Positions 1-9,821 are shown, counted from the first letter of the stretch. The stretch: DNA of 64,000 nt from Verrucomicrobiia bacterium (GCA_036268055.1 DATAUW010000024.1:62001-126000), one strand, 5' to 3'. Notes: generated by a model not told the origin, from the sequence alone. A program made the numbers and translations.

Positions 1-2111
1 GAACTGCCGCTGCTCTGCGACGTTCCCGACGCATTGCTGGCGACCAGAAAGTAACTCCCGCTGTCGGTCAACTGAAGGTTGCCCAGTGTGAGTGTCTGGT
101 TCGTCGCTCCGGCAACTGCCGTCGCATTGGTGGAACCGCTGGCAATTTCCATCCATTGAAAAGACGTTGCGCCGGTGAAGGCTGCGGTCAAAGTGATTTG
201 ATCGCCTTCAACATCCGAGGCGCTCCCCGGCTCGGTATCTTGCGCGAGAATCGGCAGCGCCAGTGATGGCACGCCGTAAACCTGAAGTTCGCTGTAACCA
301 ACAAAACCATTTTCCGGCCCTTGATCCAGCGTGCTAAAATCGAACTTCAATGCCGCCACATTTTTGACCAGCGCCGTCGCGCCCGAAGGAACGATGGTCA
401 CCTTCGTCGCCGACTGTGTGCCCGAAGGATTCGACGGATTGAACAGGACATTCGCAAACGCGGTGAAATTCGTGGGCGATGCCACCGTGGAATAATAAAG
501 AATGTAACGCTGTTCATCGCGCCCGGCATCCGCCCATCCGCCATAAGTCACGATGTTGGTGACGTCATAACCCGTGGTCGAATGCGGAAGGGTATAGATC
601 ACATATTGCCCCGCGCCGCTCGATACGATGCCGCCCGTCACCACATCCGGGCTCGTGATTCCCCCGGGATAAAGTGTGCCGAATCTTCCATCCGTCAGCA
701 CGGCGACGGTGCCGCCAATATGTTCCTGGGGATCATTGAACGAACCCGGCCCGGTCGTGCTCGGCAAGGTTCCCGCGATCAGGTCGTTGTTCGTCGAGAT
801 GTTCCAGCTTGGCGAAAAAGTCGTATTGCCGCCGAGCCCGGTTTGATTGGCGAACTCGATGACAATATCATTCGTGGCCGGCGGAGGTGGGTTGACCGCA
901 AACACTACCGGAGTGCTGGACACCGGGCCGCCCAGCGCGTTCGACGCGAGCAAATAATAGATGCCGTAATCCGTGAGTTGCAGGTTTGTAATTGTCATCG
1001 TGGAATTAGTCGCGCCGGGAATGTCAATCGGCGTGTCGCCGTTGGTGTCCTGGAATTCCCATTGATAAGTGATCGGCAGCGTGCCGCCAAAAACCGCCGA
1101 GAACGTGATCTGGCCGCCGACCACTTCCGAGCCCGACGAAGGCAGCGTATCGCTCAGAACGATTGGCGCGCCTTGGGAAGCCGTGATGATGACCGGCATG
1201 CTGGTCGAACTGCCCAACCCGCTCGTCACGATGACCTGATACTCGACCGGCCCGGTGAAAGTCGTCGTGTCAACCGCGAGTGTCGCGCTCGTGGCCCCGG
1301 AGACATTGCTGAAAGTTGCCCCGCCGCTGCCGTTGTCCGTTTGCCATTGGTAAGTGAACGGCCCCGTTCCCGCCGGGTCTTCGGTCAGCGTGACAATCGT
1401 TCCGGCAAAAACATTCGTGCCGGGAACCGCCGATGGAACCAAGGCGGCGGGCGTCGCTGCCGCCGGACTCGCATCCAGCCGGACGTTGTCATAAACAATT
1501 TCGGTTCCCGTGCCACCCGTGGCTTCCAACACAATCGTCAGGGGCGTGCCCGCGTGTTGTCCCGTCGTGAAAACCAAAGTATTATCCGCAAATGTTCCAG
1601 CCGTGATTTGCGTGGAATCCACCGGCGCGGACGCAAGCACAGTCCCGCCGGGAAAATTTCCACTCAGCAAAGAGATCGCTCCCTGCCCGCCGTCGCCGAG
1701 CAAAGTATTGCCCACGGCCACGGTCAAAGTATAAACCGTATTGGGTTGAAACGTGCCCACCGCCTGCCAGCAATCTCCATTTCGCCCCGCGGTGCCAACG
1801 CCCATAAAAAGATAATTGGTTCCGTCGCCCGGTGCAGGCAGCGTGCCCGGAGCGCCGCTGGTGTCGGCAAACATTCCATTGGTCGGGTTCACCAGATTGA
1901 CACCGTTATTCCCCGCCGCCCGCCAGAAAATACCGACGTCCGGGCCGGCGGTGGTGGCGCCGTCGGCCAGCCCAAATCCCGTCGCGGAATTGGTCCACTG
2001 CTCAAACGAAAAATCCGGGACCGTGACCGGGGCCGCGCCAACCTGGCCGACCATGACATTCGCGCCCAGCAAAACCGCGAGCAGAGCGTATTTGATTTTT
2101 TTGCAATTCAT
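1..2111 (-). CDS. Secreted multidomain Ig-like protein (3' part outside window)
   Basis: The frame is open from an ATG at 2111 to the window edge (about 703 codons), so the C-terminus is missing. The N-terminus is a clear signal peptide (MNCKKIKYALLAVLLGANVM). Residues about 26-200 form a beta-sandwich-like domain opening with VPDFSFEQW, which resembles the HpiC1-cyclase-like/carbohydrate-binding domains found at the start of many PVC secreted proteins. Ig-like domains follow at about 225-315 (FTYQWQ), 324-405 (ITYQWE) and 610-703 (SFQWME). Between them, at about 415-605, lies a domain with discoidin-like character. I see no catalytic motif. The likely role is surface adhesion or glycan binding, and a PEP-CTERM or similar anchor may lie beyond the edge. 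There is no convincing Shine-Dalgarno sequence, only an A-rich run before the ATG. The long plus-strand frame over the same bases is rejected. Confidence 0.8.
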   Translation of the reverse strand, partial: MNCKKIKYALLAVLLGANVMVGQVGAAPVTVPDFSFEQWTNSATGFGLADGATTAGPDVGIFWRAAGNNGVNLVNPTNGMFADTSGAPGTLPAPGDGTNYLFMGVGTAGRNGDCWQAVGTFQPNTVYTLTVAVGNTLLGDGGQGAISLLSGNFPGGTVLASAPVDSTQITAGTFADNTLVFTTGQHAGTPLTIVLEATGGTGTEIVYDNVRLDASPAAATPAALVPSAVPGTNVFAGTIVTLTEDPAGTGPFTYQWQTDNGSGGATFSNVSGATSATLAVDTTTFTGPVEYQVIVTSGLGSSTSMPVIITASQGAPIVLSDTLPSSGSEVVGGQITFSAVFGGTLPITYQWEFQDTNGDTPIDIPGATNSTMTITNLQLTDYGIYYLLASNALGGPVSSTPVVFAVNPPPPATNDIVIEFANQTGLGGNTTFSPSWNISTNNDLIAGTLPSTTGPGSFNDPQEHIGGTVAVLTDGRFGTLYPGGITSPDVVTGGIVSSGAGQYVIYTLPHSTTGYDVTNIVTYGGWADAGRDEQRYILYYSTVASPTNFTAFANVLFNPSNPSGTQSATKVTIVPSGATALVKNVAALKFDFSTLDQGPENGFVGYSELQVYGVPSLALPILAQDTEPGSASDVEGDQITLTAAFTGATSFQWMEIASGSTNATAVAGATNQTLTLGNLQLTDSGSYFLVASNASGTSQSSGS

Positions 2112-2141
2112 TTTTTTGGAGTTGTAGGGTTCGTGGTAAAC

Positions 2142-2157
2142 GGCGCACGCATGCGCC
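2142..2157. promoter_or_regulatory. Short inverted repeat in the leader of the Ig-like gene
   Basis: Arms GGCGCA and TGCGCC are separated by CGCA, about 30 bases upstream of the minus-strand start at 2111. It could form a small hairpin in the mRNA leader. No function is proved. Confidence 0.3.
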
Positions 2158-2246
2158 CATGCTGTTTGCGCGTGCGTTGTGTTGTTGCTTGAAGATACTT
2201 TAGGGCGAAACGAATTCGCGTATATCCCCTAACATGGTAAGCAGGG

Positions 2247-2280
2247 CATCACCTAAACAGGTGATGGTATAATTTCACCT
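2247..2280 (+). promoter_or_regulatory. Operator-like half-sites around a TATAAT box
   Basis: Three copies of one hexamer lie here: TCACCT (2249-2254), AGGTGA (2259-2264) and TCACCT (2275-2280). The first two belong to a perfect 8-bp inverted repeat, CATCACCT-AAAC-AGGTGATG (2247-2266). A perfect TATAAT (2268-2273) sits between the second and third copies, 171 bases upstream of the GH92 start. The arrangement suggests a repressor or activator site overlapping the promoter in the 332-base divergent region 2112-2443, which otherwise holds only AT-rich sequence and a half CCCC-type site (TATCCCC at 2223-2229). Confidence 0.45.
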
Positions 2281-2443
2281 GCTCATCGTGCGGATTGCGG
2301 TTTCCCCGTTTGAAAATTGTGCGCGGTCAGTAACTCAAGTTGCGTCGAACTTAAGTAATTACTCGCCGCGATTTGACACTCGGAACAATTTTGCTACGCT
2401 TCGTTCCGAACTTCGAAATCTAATAATCTGCGGACGTTCATTT

Positions 2444-4708
2444 ATGCTTTCATCTTCACGCGTCTTTCGTTTTCTGGCCGCCACCGGAATCGCCGCCAGT
2501 GTACTCCTTCAAGCCCACGCCAAACCCGCGCTGCTGGAATACGTCAACACTTTGCAAGGCACGGATTCCAAACCCTCAATGTCCCACGGCAACACCCTGC
2601 CGCTCGTCGGCGCGCCGTGGGGCATGACCGATTGGTCGCCCCAAACCGGCGGCGGCGAGTGGTTCTTCCAATACAGCGGAAAAAAAATCGAAGGCTTTCG
2701 CGCCACGCGCCAGCCAAGCCCCTGGATGGGCGATTACGCCCAGATGGTCATGATGCCCGAAACCGGACCTCTGGAAATCGGCGAGAAAAATCGCGCGTCC
2801 GAGTACGACGTGGACGCCGGCGTCTGGAAACCGAACTACGTGAAGGTGGAGCTTCAGCGTTATCACATCACCACCGAACTCACCGCCACCGAACGCTGCG
2901 GCATGTTCCGCCTCACCTTCGCGCAAGGCGACGAAGGCCATTTGTTATTCTTCACTCGCGGCAAGTCAGAAGTCCAAGTGACCGGACGCACCGCGCGGAT
3001 TTACAGCCAGCCCGAAGATTTCGGCGCGTATTACGTCGTCGAACTGGACCGTAACATCACCGGCGCGGGAACCTTTGAAGGCGGCAAAATAAACGACGGC
3101 CAGCAAAATCTAAAAGGGACAAACGTCGGTACCTACTTGAATTTCAAAACCGCCGGCGGCCCCGTCGAAGTCAAGATCGGAACTTCCTACATCAGCTACG
3201 AACAAGCCGAGGAAAACCTGCGCCAGGAAATTGGAAAGTCCAATTTCCAAGCCGTCCGCGCCAAAACCGCCGCGGTCTGGGAAAAACAACTCTCCCGCCT
3301 CGAAATCGAAAATGGCAGCGAGGACCAGCTTAAGACTTTTTACACCTGCCTCTATCGCGCCTCCAAATTTCCGCACCGCATTTATGAATTGAACGCGTCA
3401 GGCAAACCGATTCATCGCAGTCCCTACGATGGAAAAATCCAGGACGGCGTACTCTACGCGGACAATGGATTCTGGGACACTTACCGCACCGAGTATGCGC
3501 TCTACTCGGTCGTCTATCCCGAGCAATGGCGCGAGATGATGCTCGGCTGGGTGCAGGCTTTTCGCGAGAACGGCTGGTATCCGCAATGGCCCAGCCCCGG
3601 CAACCGCAGTTGCATGATCGGCACGCACATTGACGCCGTCATCGCCGACGCCATTGTGAAAGGTGTGGACGGGCTGGACCTGGAAACCGCCTACGCCGGA
3701 TTGCACAAAGACGCTTTTACCCCTCCCAACTCTGACGTCGTTGGACGGCAAGCACTCGGCGACTACCTGAAACGCGGCTACGTTCCCGACGGCCATTGCG
3801 CGTATGCCATGTCGTCGAGTTTGGATTATGCCTACGACGATTGGTGCGTCGCGCAAGCCGCAAAAAAACTCGGCAAGCTGGACGATTACGCAACCCTCAT
3901 GGAACGCGCGAAAAATTACACCAAGTCCTGGGACCCTTCGATCGGTTTCATGCGCGCGCGAAAAGACAACGGCGATTGGGTGGACAACTTTGACGAATTT
4001 GCCTGGGGCGGACCATACGTCGAAGGCGGACCCTGGCAATGTTCGTGGGCCGTGCAACAGGACGTGGCCGGGTTGATAAAATTGGTCGGCGGTCCCGACG
4101 CCATGATCGCGAAACTGGACAAAATGCTGACCATGCCCGCGACGTTTCATCCGGGTGGTTACGGCGGAGTCATTCATGAGATGAGCGAAATGCCCCCGTG
4201 CCACATGGGCCAATACTCGCACAACAATCAACCCGTGCATCACGTCCTCTACCTGTTCACCGCCGCCGGGCAGCCGTGGAAAACGGAATTTTGGACGCGC
4301 AAAGTTTGCGCCACGCTTTACAATTCCGGCCCTGAAGGATTCGCGGGTGACGAAGACAACGGCGAAATGGCCTCGTGGTACGTGCTCAACGCGCTCGGCT
4401 TTTATCCCCTCACGCCGGGTCGGCCGGAATATGTCCTCACCACTCCCGTTTTCACCAAGGCCACCATTCATCTCGCGAGCGGAAAAAAATTTGTCATCAC
4501 GGCGCCCGACAACAATGACCAGACCTGTTACACCACCCGGAGAATGTTAAATGGCAAACCGCTCGAAACCACGTGGATCAATCACGCCGACATCGTCAAA
4601 GGCGGCAAATTGGTAGTAACCGTCAGCGAAAAACCAGCGATTCACGAAGTGCCATTATCAGACTTGCCCTATTCGATGTCCACAGACCTGTCTGCGGAAA
4701 ATAAATGA
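2444..4708 (+). CDS. GH92 family exo-alpha-mannosidase, secreted
   Basis: The 754-residue protein begins with a signal peptide (MLSSSRVFRFLAATG..LQAHAKP). The frame stays open further upstream to 2288, but those 52 residues cover the promoter and are not signal-like, so the start at 2444 is preferred. The family is recognisable from the N-terminal pattern VNTLQGTDS..SHGNTLPLVGAPWGM..W..Q, from GFRATRQPSPWMGDY, and from the C-terminal HNNQPVHHVLYLF and GDEDNGEMASWYVLNALG. The acidic pair D636/D638 in GDEDNG matches the acidic residues of the GH92 active-site loop. Family members are calcium-dependent, inverting alpha-mannosidases that trim alpha-1,2-, 1,3- or 1,4-linked mannose; linkage specificity cannot be read here. 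Length is normal for the family. The protein is probably periplasmic or extracellular and part of a glycan-degradation programme. Confidence 0.9.
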   Translation: MLSSSRVFRFLAATGIAASVLLQAHAKPALLEYVNTLQGTDSKPSMSHGNTLPLVGAPWGMTDWSPQTGGGEWFFQYSGKKIEGFRATRQPSPWMGDYAQMVMMPETGPLEIGEKNRASEYDVDAGVWKPNYVKVELQRYHITTELTATERCGMFRLTFAQGDEGHLLFFTRGKSEVQVTGRTARIYSQPEDFGAYYVVELDRNITGAGTFEGGKINDGQQNLKGTNVGTYLNFKTAGGPVEVKIGTSYISYEQAEENLRQEIGKSNFQAVRAKTAAVWEKQLSRLEIENGSEDQLKTFYTCLYRASKFPHRIYELNASGKPIHRSPYDGKIQDGVLYADNGFWDTYRTEYALYSVVYPEQWREMMLGWVQAFRENGWYPQWPSPGNRSCMIGTHIDAVIADAIVKGVDGLDLETAYAGLHKDAFTPPNSDVVGRQALGDYLKRGYVPDGHCAYAMSSSLDYAYDDWCVAQAAKKLGKLDDYATLMERAKNYTKSWDPSIGFMRARKDNGDWVDNFDEFAWGGPYVEGGPWQCSWAVQQDVAGLIKLVGGPDAMIAKLDKMLTMPATFHPGGYGGVIHEMSEMPPCHMGQYSHNNQPVHHVLYLFTAAGQPWKTEFWTRKVCATLYNSGPEGFAGDEDNGEMASWYVLNALGFYPLTPGRPEYVLTTPVFTKATIHLASGKKFVITAPDNNDQTCYTTRRMLNGKPLETTWINHADIVKGGKLVVTVSEKPAIHEVPLSDLPYSMSTDLSAENK

Positions 4709-4757
4709 TGTTCAGACAGTCGCATCGCAAAATTCATCATACTGGTTTTTTACGACG

Positions 4758-7700
4758 TTACGGAATGGGAGCGCGGAGTAATCCCGGTCCTACCAGCGCC
4801 CAGATATAACCTCCGCCAAGTTGAATCTTTTGGACGTTTCTGCCTTTGACATACGCAAGCTTGCGAATCTCGTTTCGTGAGAGGTCAAGCACCGCGATAT
4901 ATCCCATGCCACCAATCCAAAGGTCGCCTTCCGCGGGTTTGAGCACCGTGACCTGCTGATTCGGCAAACCCTTTACCGGCGGAATATTTGTCACATTCCC
5001 GGTATCGAAGCTGCGAATGCGCACTCCCAAATCTTTTCCTTTTTCATAATTCAAAGTGTTTCCGTGGTATAAGTTTCTGAAGTCGCTCGCGAGTGTCCCG
5101 GCGCCGGGAAAACCCCCTTCCGGTTGCCAATCCGTTTCCTTGGTCCCATGTCTTATTATCCCGCCATTGTACGCGTATAACCAGAGTTCGCCATCGGGAG
5201 CAGTGGCCAAAGAAGTCACCGCCGACTTCGGGACGGCGGCTCTCAGATGCGCCGCGAGTGAAGGCGTAAATGAAGTTATCTCGTGGGTCTGCAGATTAAT
5301 TCTTCCCAAGCCGCCTCCATTGACGTTGCCATAACCAATCCACAAAGTATTTCCGGAAAGCTCCAAAGAAGAAATATAACTCATCAAAAGGCCATCTGCA
5401 TCGGTCAGACGGCGCAACCGATGGCTTGATTTGTCAAATTCGATCAAGCCACCGCCGCCCGTGCCGATCCACAAATTGGAAGCGCCCATGCAAATCTGTG
5501 TGATCGCTACATCGGGAGCTACCCCCAATGGGACGAGAAAGTTTGTCCGCAAACCGTAACTGACACTCGTTAATATTCCCCGATCGGCGAACCAAAGACC
5601 GCCGTCCCCGGCGGCGAAAGTGCCTGAAGAATGCTCCTCAAGCTCCGGCCTGAAATCGCCGCAAAAACATACCTTGCTCCACTCCATCGTAAATTCCCGG
5701 GGATCGTGAATTTCCGGCACGCCCATTTTTCGCCGGCAATAATTGGCGCGTTCACTCGTCTGGACGACCGAAAACGCTTCTCCCCATAAACCGGAGTTTC
5801 CCATTGAAACCGGTTCGTTCGACCAGCCTTCAAAAATTTTCAAAGCTTGGGGCCAGCTTTGGCCCGACAAATAATCATAGGCCAAAGTCATGTTGTCTTC
5901 GTCGCGCTCGCTATCAGAATAGGACTCTTTTTTTTGATTTTGGATATTGGCATTGATCTTGGCCGACATGATATCGGCCGCGAAATTGTAGGCTTTATGA
6001 TCCACGGCCCACTCGTGAGCCGTCCAACGTATATGGTTCCAAAATGTCGTGCTAACCTGCGCCCGATGCGGATGAGCCACCTGGCGCGACATCTCCAGTT
6101 TGAATTCACCGATCACGGGTGCGTTCGTGTCGTCTTGAACCGCCACGAGCGAGGCGAGCAAATAGGGAACTGTGTTGGATGCGGCCTCCTTTAATTTTGG
6201 CAAAATCCGATTGAGTGCTTGGAGCGCGCCCGCATGATCAGCGCCGTAGGCGTTCGTAAAATCATTCAGTCCCATGTCACGCGAATAACGCCTGCCCGCA
6301 TCGAATAATTTTAATTCATCTATCAGGCGTTGCTCAGCCAGGGATTTTGCGGAGCCGGTATCGCCGCTTGTGATAGTCAAGTCTCGCTTGGCGATATTGG
6401 CTTCGCGGGAAAAAAATTCCGCGGCGTCACGGTTGGTGCTCGCCGCCAATGCCTTTCCATACCATTTGGCTTTTTCCGCTCCCGAAGCAGATCCATCCTG
6501 AAAGGAATATTGAATGCAAAGCTGAGCCTGCGATGTCCACTGATCGTTGGTTTTTTCCTCAAGGATTTCGCGATAAATTTCGCGCGCCTCATCTGCCTCG
6601 GAGATCAAGGGATTGATGAAACACCAGGCCAGACCCATTTTTGCCTGGCGATTTCCCGGTTCCAGAAGCAAAACCGTTTGATAGGCTTTGATCGCCTCGT
6701 CCAAATTTCGCACCCGTATAGCTTGCTCCTGCGAATCACTTTGAAAATCAGCAAAGCCATAATTGCCCACGAGGAAGGCGGGAAATAGCATTCCGGCCAG
6801 TTCCCGCCCTGCTTCCATTTGGAAGCTGGCTTCCCGGCTTCTCGTGGGCACAAAGAGGATGGCCTTGTTTTGCATGGCCAGACTGACTTCATTTTTTACC
6901 TTCTGGAACAAAGGCTCCCCGGCTGCTTCGCGAATGAGGACGTTTGTGCTGGGGCCGTACGCGCCGCGCACCTGGAGTTCAAGTTCAACCTCAAGCCTTG
7001 AGTTTTCGTAAGATTGATAATAGCCCTCCACCAGCCAGAACGCCGATGGCATTGCCGCCAGTGAATTGCCTTGAGGTGTGTCCGTGAGGCCGGCCAAATC
7101 CAGATTGATTTCGTTTCGAAGCGTTTCGACATATTCCCGCTCAAGAAGAGTGACCGGCGAATTTCGAAATTCCTCCACCAGCCTTGAACGTAATTCTTCG
7201 GGCAGATGCGCCAGGCGATTGTTGACACTGAGGTCACGGAATGTCCCGATGGCCAGATACTCCCGCGGTTTTTCGTTTCCAGGGTTGTCCCGGCTGCGTC
7301 GAACGAATTCCGCCAGGGCGGACGCCAAATCGGGACCAATATCATGAAATGGAAACACGCCCACATCGCGCATGATTCCCGTCCGGGATTCGACCAACCG
7401 GGCTATGATCGCTCGATTGGTGCCCGCCGCACTGATAGTCCCGAGCAGAAACCAATCCGCTTTTAAAAGTTTTCCGACGCGAACCGCGTCCTGCGCGCGA
7501 ACCAAACCCGAGACATTCAGTTCCGCCTCGCGCAAAACCGCATTCAGTTCCTGCCGCTCGACCAGTTCAAATCCGGGGGCAGAACTCATCGCGGTATCAA
7601 TCAGATCGCCCAACGTCCGGTTTTGCACATCATTTGAAAAACCAAGGCCGCCGACCGCCAGGCGAATGTGCTTGCTGGGAGTGGACTGGACGGCAGGTTG

Positions 7701-7844
7701 CTCCGTCGCCGGAGACTTTACGGCAAAATCGCCAGGCGTTATCGGAGGTAAAGTGGTCGGGGAGTTCGCGTAATGGCTCACCCCAAAGCAAACCGCGAGA
7801 ATGGCAAAGGCAAGAGCCGAATAAAAAATAAGTTTGCGGTTCAT
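4758..7844 (-). CDS. Membrane-anchored CsgG/FlgO-like, TPR and beta-propeller protein
   Basis: The 1028-residue protein has an N-terminal signal-anchor (residues about 5-22). Residues about 58-180 (RLAVGGLGFSN..LVERQELNAVLREAELN..ADWFLLGTI) resemble the CsgG/FlgO-type fold used by proteins that report on a named component. A second, similar unit follows at about 195-320 (IGTFRDLSVNNRL..VTLLEREYVETLRNE). Residues about 360-650 look like helical TPR-type repeats (AYQTVLLLEPGNRQAKMGLAW). The C-terminus from about 745 is a propeller with GGLWFADRG, LWIGTGGGGLIEFD, LWIGYG and LWIGGMGY blades, like the ligand-binding propellers of hybrid sensor kinases, but with no kinase attached. The gene stands alone and is convergent with GH92. 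Its role is unknown; a periplasmic scaffold or sensor is plausible. Confidence 0.75.
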   Translation of the reverse strand: MNRKLIFYSALAFAILAVCFGVSHYANSPTTLPPITPGDFAVKSPATEQPAVQSTPSKHIRLAVGGLGFSNDVQNRTLGDLIDTAMSSAPGFELVERQELNAVLREAELNVSGLVRAQDAVRVGKLLKADWFLLGTISAAGTNRAIIARLVESRTGIMRDVGVFPFHDIGPDLASALAEFVRRSRDNPGNEKPREYLAIGTFRDLSVNNRLAHLPEELRSRLVEEFRNSPVTLLEREYVETLRNEINLDLAGLTDTPQGNSLAAMPSAFWLVEGYYQSYENSRLEVELELQVRGAYGPSTNVLIREAAGEPLFQKVKNEVSLAMQNKAILFVPTRSREASFQMEAGRELAGMLFPAFLVGNYGFADFQSDSQEQAIRVRNLDEAIKAYQTVLLLEPGNRQAKMGLAWCFINPLISEADEAREIYREILEEKTNDQWTSQAQLCIQYSFQDGSASGAEKAKWYGKALAASTNRDAAEFFSREANIAKRDLTITSGDTGSAKSLAEQRLIDELKLFDAGRRYSRDMGLNDFTNAYGADHAGALQALNRILPKLKEAASNTVPYLLASLVAVQDDTNAPVIGEFKLEMSRQVAHPHRAQVSTTFWNHIRWTAHEWAVDHKAYNFAADIMSAKINANIQNQKKESYSDSERDEDNMTLAYDYLSGQSWPQALKIFEGWSNEPVSMGNSGLWGEAFSVVQTSERANYCRRKMGVPEIHDPREFTMEWSKVCFCGDFRPELEEHSSGTFAAGDGGLWFADRGILTSVSYGLRTNFLVPLGVAPDVAITQICMGASNLWIGTGGGGLIEFDKSSHRLRRLTDADGLLMSYISSLELSGNTLWIGYGNVNGGGLGRINLQTHEITSFTPSLAAHLRAAVPKSAVTSLATAPDGELWLYAYNGGIIRHGTKETDWQPEGGFPGAGTLASDFRNLYHGNTLNYEKGKDLGVRIRSFDTGNVTNIPPVKGLPNQQVTVLKPAEGDLWIGGMGYIAVLDLSRNEIRKLAYVKGRNVQKIQLGGGYIWALVGPGLLRAPIP

Positions 7845-8386
7845 TCCGTTGAAAGCCTTTCAATATTCATGGAACCAATCCCCTGATTTTCCCGAATCCA
7901 TTCATCATCAAGTTCAGCCATGCGCAATATATTTAATGATTAAGACAAAGCCCGGCGATATTTCCTTTGAAAAAATATTCCCTATTGGTCGCAGCTATTT
8001 GACGTAGAATCTTTTCGCCAGCCCTCGTCAGTACGCGTTCATGTATCGGCCATGATCGGCGCACCCTCATCGCCCTGCCGCTCCAATCCCTTGTTCAAAA
8101 GCTAATTACGCACTCTGCAAGTTTTTTGTCAGAACGCGCAACATTTCGCTTATATCTCCTATGGTTTCACGTTTAAAAAAATCCATTCAAGGCGGCGTTA
8201 AAAAACATCAACGAATGAACCGCTCTAATGGCGTTAATTGCTTGCCTAATCCAAAGGTTTTGCTATGAACACGGGTTTAATCAGAAGAACCAGTGCAACC
8301 CTAATCATTTTGCGCCCAGCATTTTTATCAACTTCGACCCAGCCGGCTTTTTGCCATGAATTGCTCACCACCCACTATTTAATTTT
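7845..8386. other. Intergenic region, divergent promoters
   Basis: These 542 bases separate the minus-strand propeller gene from the beta-helix genes. I see no convincing gene. A 47-codon frame (8265-8408) overlaps the next start out of frame and lacks a recognisable product. A stretch at 8144-8160 (TTTCGC-TTATATCTCCT) resembles 2214-2230 upstream of GH92, and both lie a little over 200 bases before a plus-strand start. The region is AT-rich and is the likely promoter for the three-gene unit that follows. Confidence 0.5.
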
Positions 8387-9793
8387 ATGTCAAATCGGAT
8401 CATTTTAGGGATTTTGCTGGCGGTGTTAGCCCTGTCCGTGGGTTTGACTTCGCGGGCCGCCACCAATGTCGTGGCGCAAGGGGCGAATTTTCAACAAGCC
8501 ATCAATGCCGCTTCGTCCGGCGACACGCTGGTGGTCCAAAGCGGCATTTACAATGGCGATCTTAATTTTGACCGGTCACTTACGGTGCTCTGTTCTGGTA
8601 CGCAAATTCAATTCACTGGAAATGTCACCGTAACCAACGCCGCCGATGTCTCCTTTTCTCAGTGCCTGTTTTTTGGTTCGCTGGCCGCAACGACTAACAC
8701 CGCGGTTATTTTTTCCCAAACGGTTTGTTCCAACAGCCTGACGCTTTCCGGCAGCTCGTTTCAGGCTTTTGATAGTCAATTCCTGACGCTGGCGGCGACG
8801 GGCGGCAAAGTGGTGCTGAAACGCTGTTCTGGTTCGGGCAATATCTCACTGAACGCCACAGCGTTTGAGGCGTTGCGTTTAAATTGCACCAGCCCCCTCG
8901 GGTCCAGTGGATCCATAATTGCGACGGCTCCGATTGGCTCTGTGACTCGGTTTGTGATGACGCAGAGCACGATCACCGAGTATTGGTGGTCTGTAACTGG
9001 CTACGAGGTTTATCTGGGTTATAATTCCATTTACGGCAGCGGAGGTTTCGAGCCCATTCTTTTGGCAGACTACCAAACCCTCGTCACCCTGACAGATTGC
9101 AGCGCCTTTGTAGTGGGCAATGTCTTGTATCAGGATGGAATGGCAAACGCGGATGGAGCCCCGCTGGTGATGTTGCGCGGATTTCTCCATGCCTATAATA
9201 ACCGGATCCATTCGGACACCGGCGGCAGTTCTGGAAATCCGGGAACCCTCACAATTTTTGACTCCGGCGGCGATATCATCAACAACACATTTGAAATGGA
9301 AGGAGCCGTTCGTGAAGGCGGCAGCATTGGCGTAGTGAATGGAAATACCGGGCCTGTTATAATACGGGCTAACGCCTTGCATATACATAGTGGCGAGGGG
9401 ATTTTTAGCGGTGGTCTCGGACAAATATCGGAGTGTTCCTATTGCTGCATTGGTTCCGACTACACTCCGCTGGATCACGTGACGGGAGTTAATTGTTTAA
9501 TCACGGATCCAATTCTGGATTTGTCGGGTTACACGACAATGCAGCCGCCGCTTTCCTGGCTATCACCTATGTCAGGTTCTCCCTGTGTCCATGCCGGCCC
9601 GCCGGATGCCATCTACAACAACACCGATGGCACGCGCAACACCATCGGCTACACGGGCGGCCCGTTGTGGAATCCAGCCAATTACACGAACAATAATCCT
9701 CTCGTATTTTTCCTGAACACCACGAACCAAACCGTCGTCAAGGGCGCGCAAACCAATGTCCAAATTAATTTAGGCGCGTCCGCCGGGCACTGA
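8387..9793 (+). CDS. Secreted right-handed beta-helix protein, copy 1
   Basis: The 468-residue protein has a Sec signal peptide (residues 1-24, ending SRAATN). It continues with ANFQQAINAASSGDTLVV and SGIYNGDLNFDRSLTV, the usual opening of DUF1565/pectate-lyase-like parallel beta-helix proteins. Short Asn/Ser/Thr-rich rungs follow. The C-terminus ends NTTNQTVVKGAQTNVQINLG then ASAGH. No catalytic residues can be assigned, so binding and lyase roles both remain open. It is the first gene of a three-gene unit and is followed after 28 bases by a paralogue with the same opening and the same tail. Confidence 0.8.
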   Translation: MSNRIILGILLAVLALSVGLTSRAATNVVAQGANFQQAINAASSGDTLVVQSGIYNGDLNFDRSLTVLCSGTQIQFTGNVTVTNAADVSFSQCLFFGSLAATTNTAVIFSQTVCSNSLTLSGSSFQAFDSQFLTLAATGGKVVLKRCSGSGNISLNATAFEALRLNCTSPLGSSGSIIATAPIGSVTRFVMTQSTITEYWWSVTGYEVYLGYNSIYGSGGFEPILLADYQTLVTLTDCSAFVVGNVLYQDGMANADGAPLVMLRGFLHAYNNRIHSDTGGSSGNPGTLTIFDSGGDIINNTFEMEGAVREGGSIGVVNGNTGPVIIRANALHIHSGEGIFSGGLGQISECSYCCIGSDYTPLDHVTGVNCLITDPILDLSGYTTMQPPLSWLSPMSGSPCVHAGPPDAIYNNTDGTRNTIGYTGGPLWNPANYTNNNPLVFFLNTTNQTVVKGAQTNVQINLGASAGH

Positions 9794-9821
9794 TGAAACG
9801 TATCACGACCACTCGCCACGT

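Noticed and set aside
321-2192. Long plus-strand open frame of 623 codons
   Set aside because: It is Arg-rich with no domain, and it lies opposite a minus-strand frame with signal peptide and Ig-like repeats that runs to the window edge.
3398-4471. 357-codon minus-strand frame inside GH92
   Set aside because: Shadow of a high-GC gene; the GH92 motifs are on the plus strand.
8265-8408. 47-codon frame that could be a leader peptide
   Set aside because: It overlaps the next start out of frame and has no regulatory hairpin or codon bias typical of a leader.
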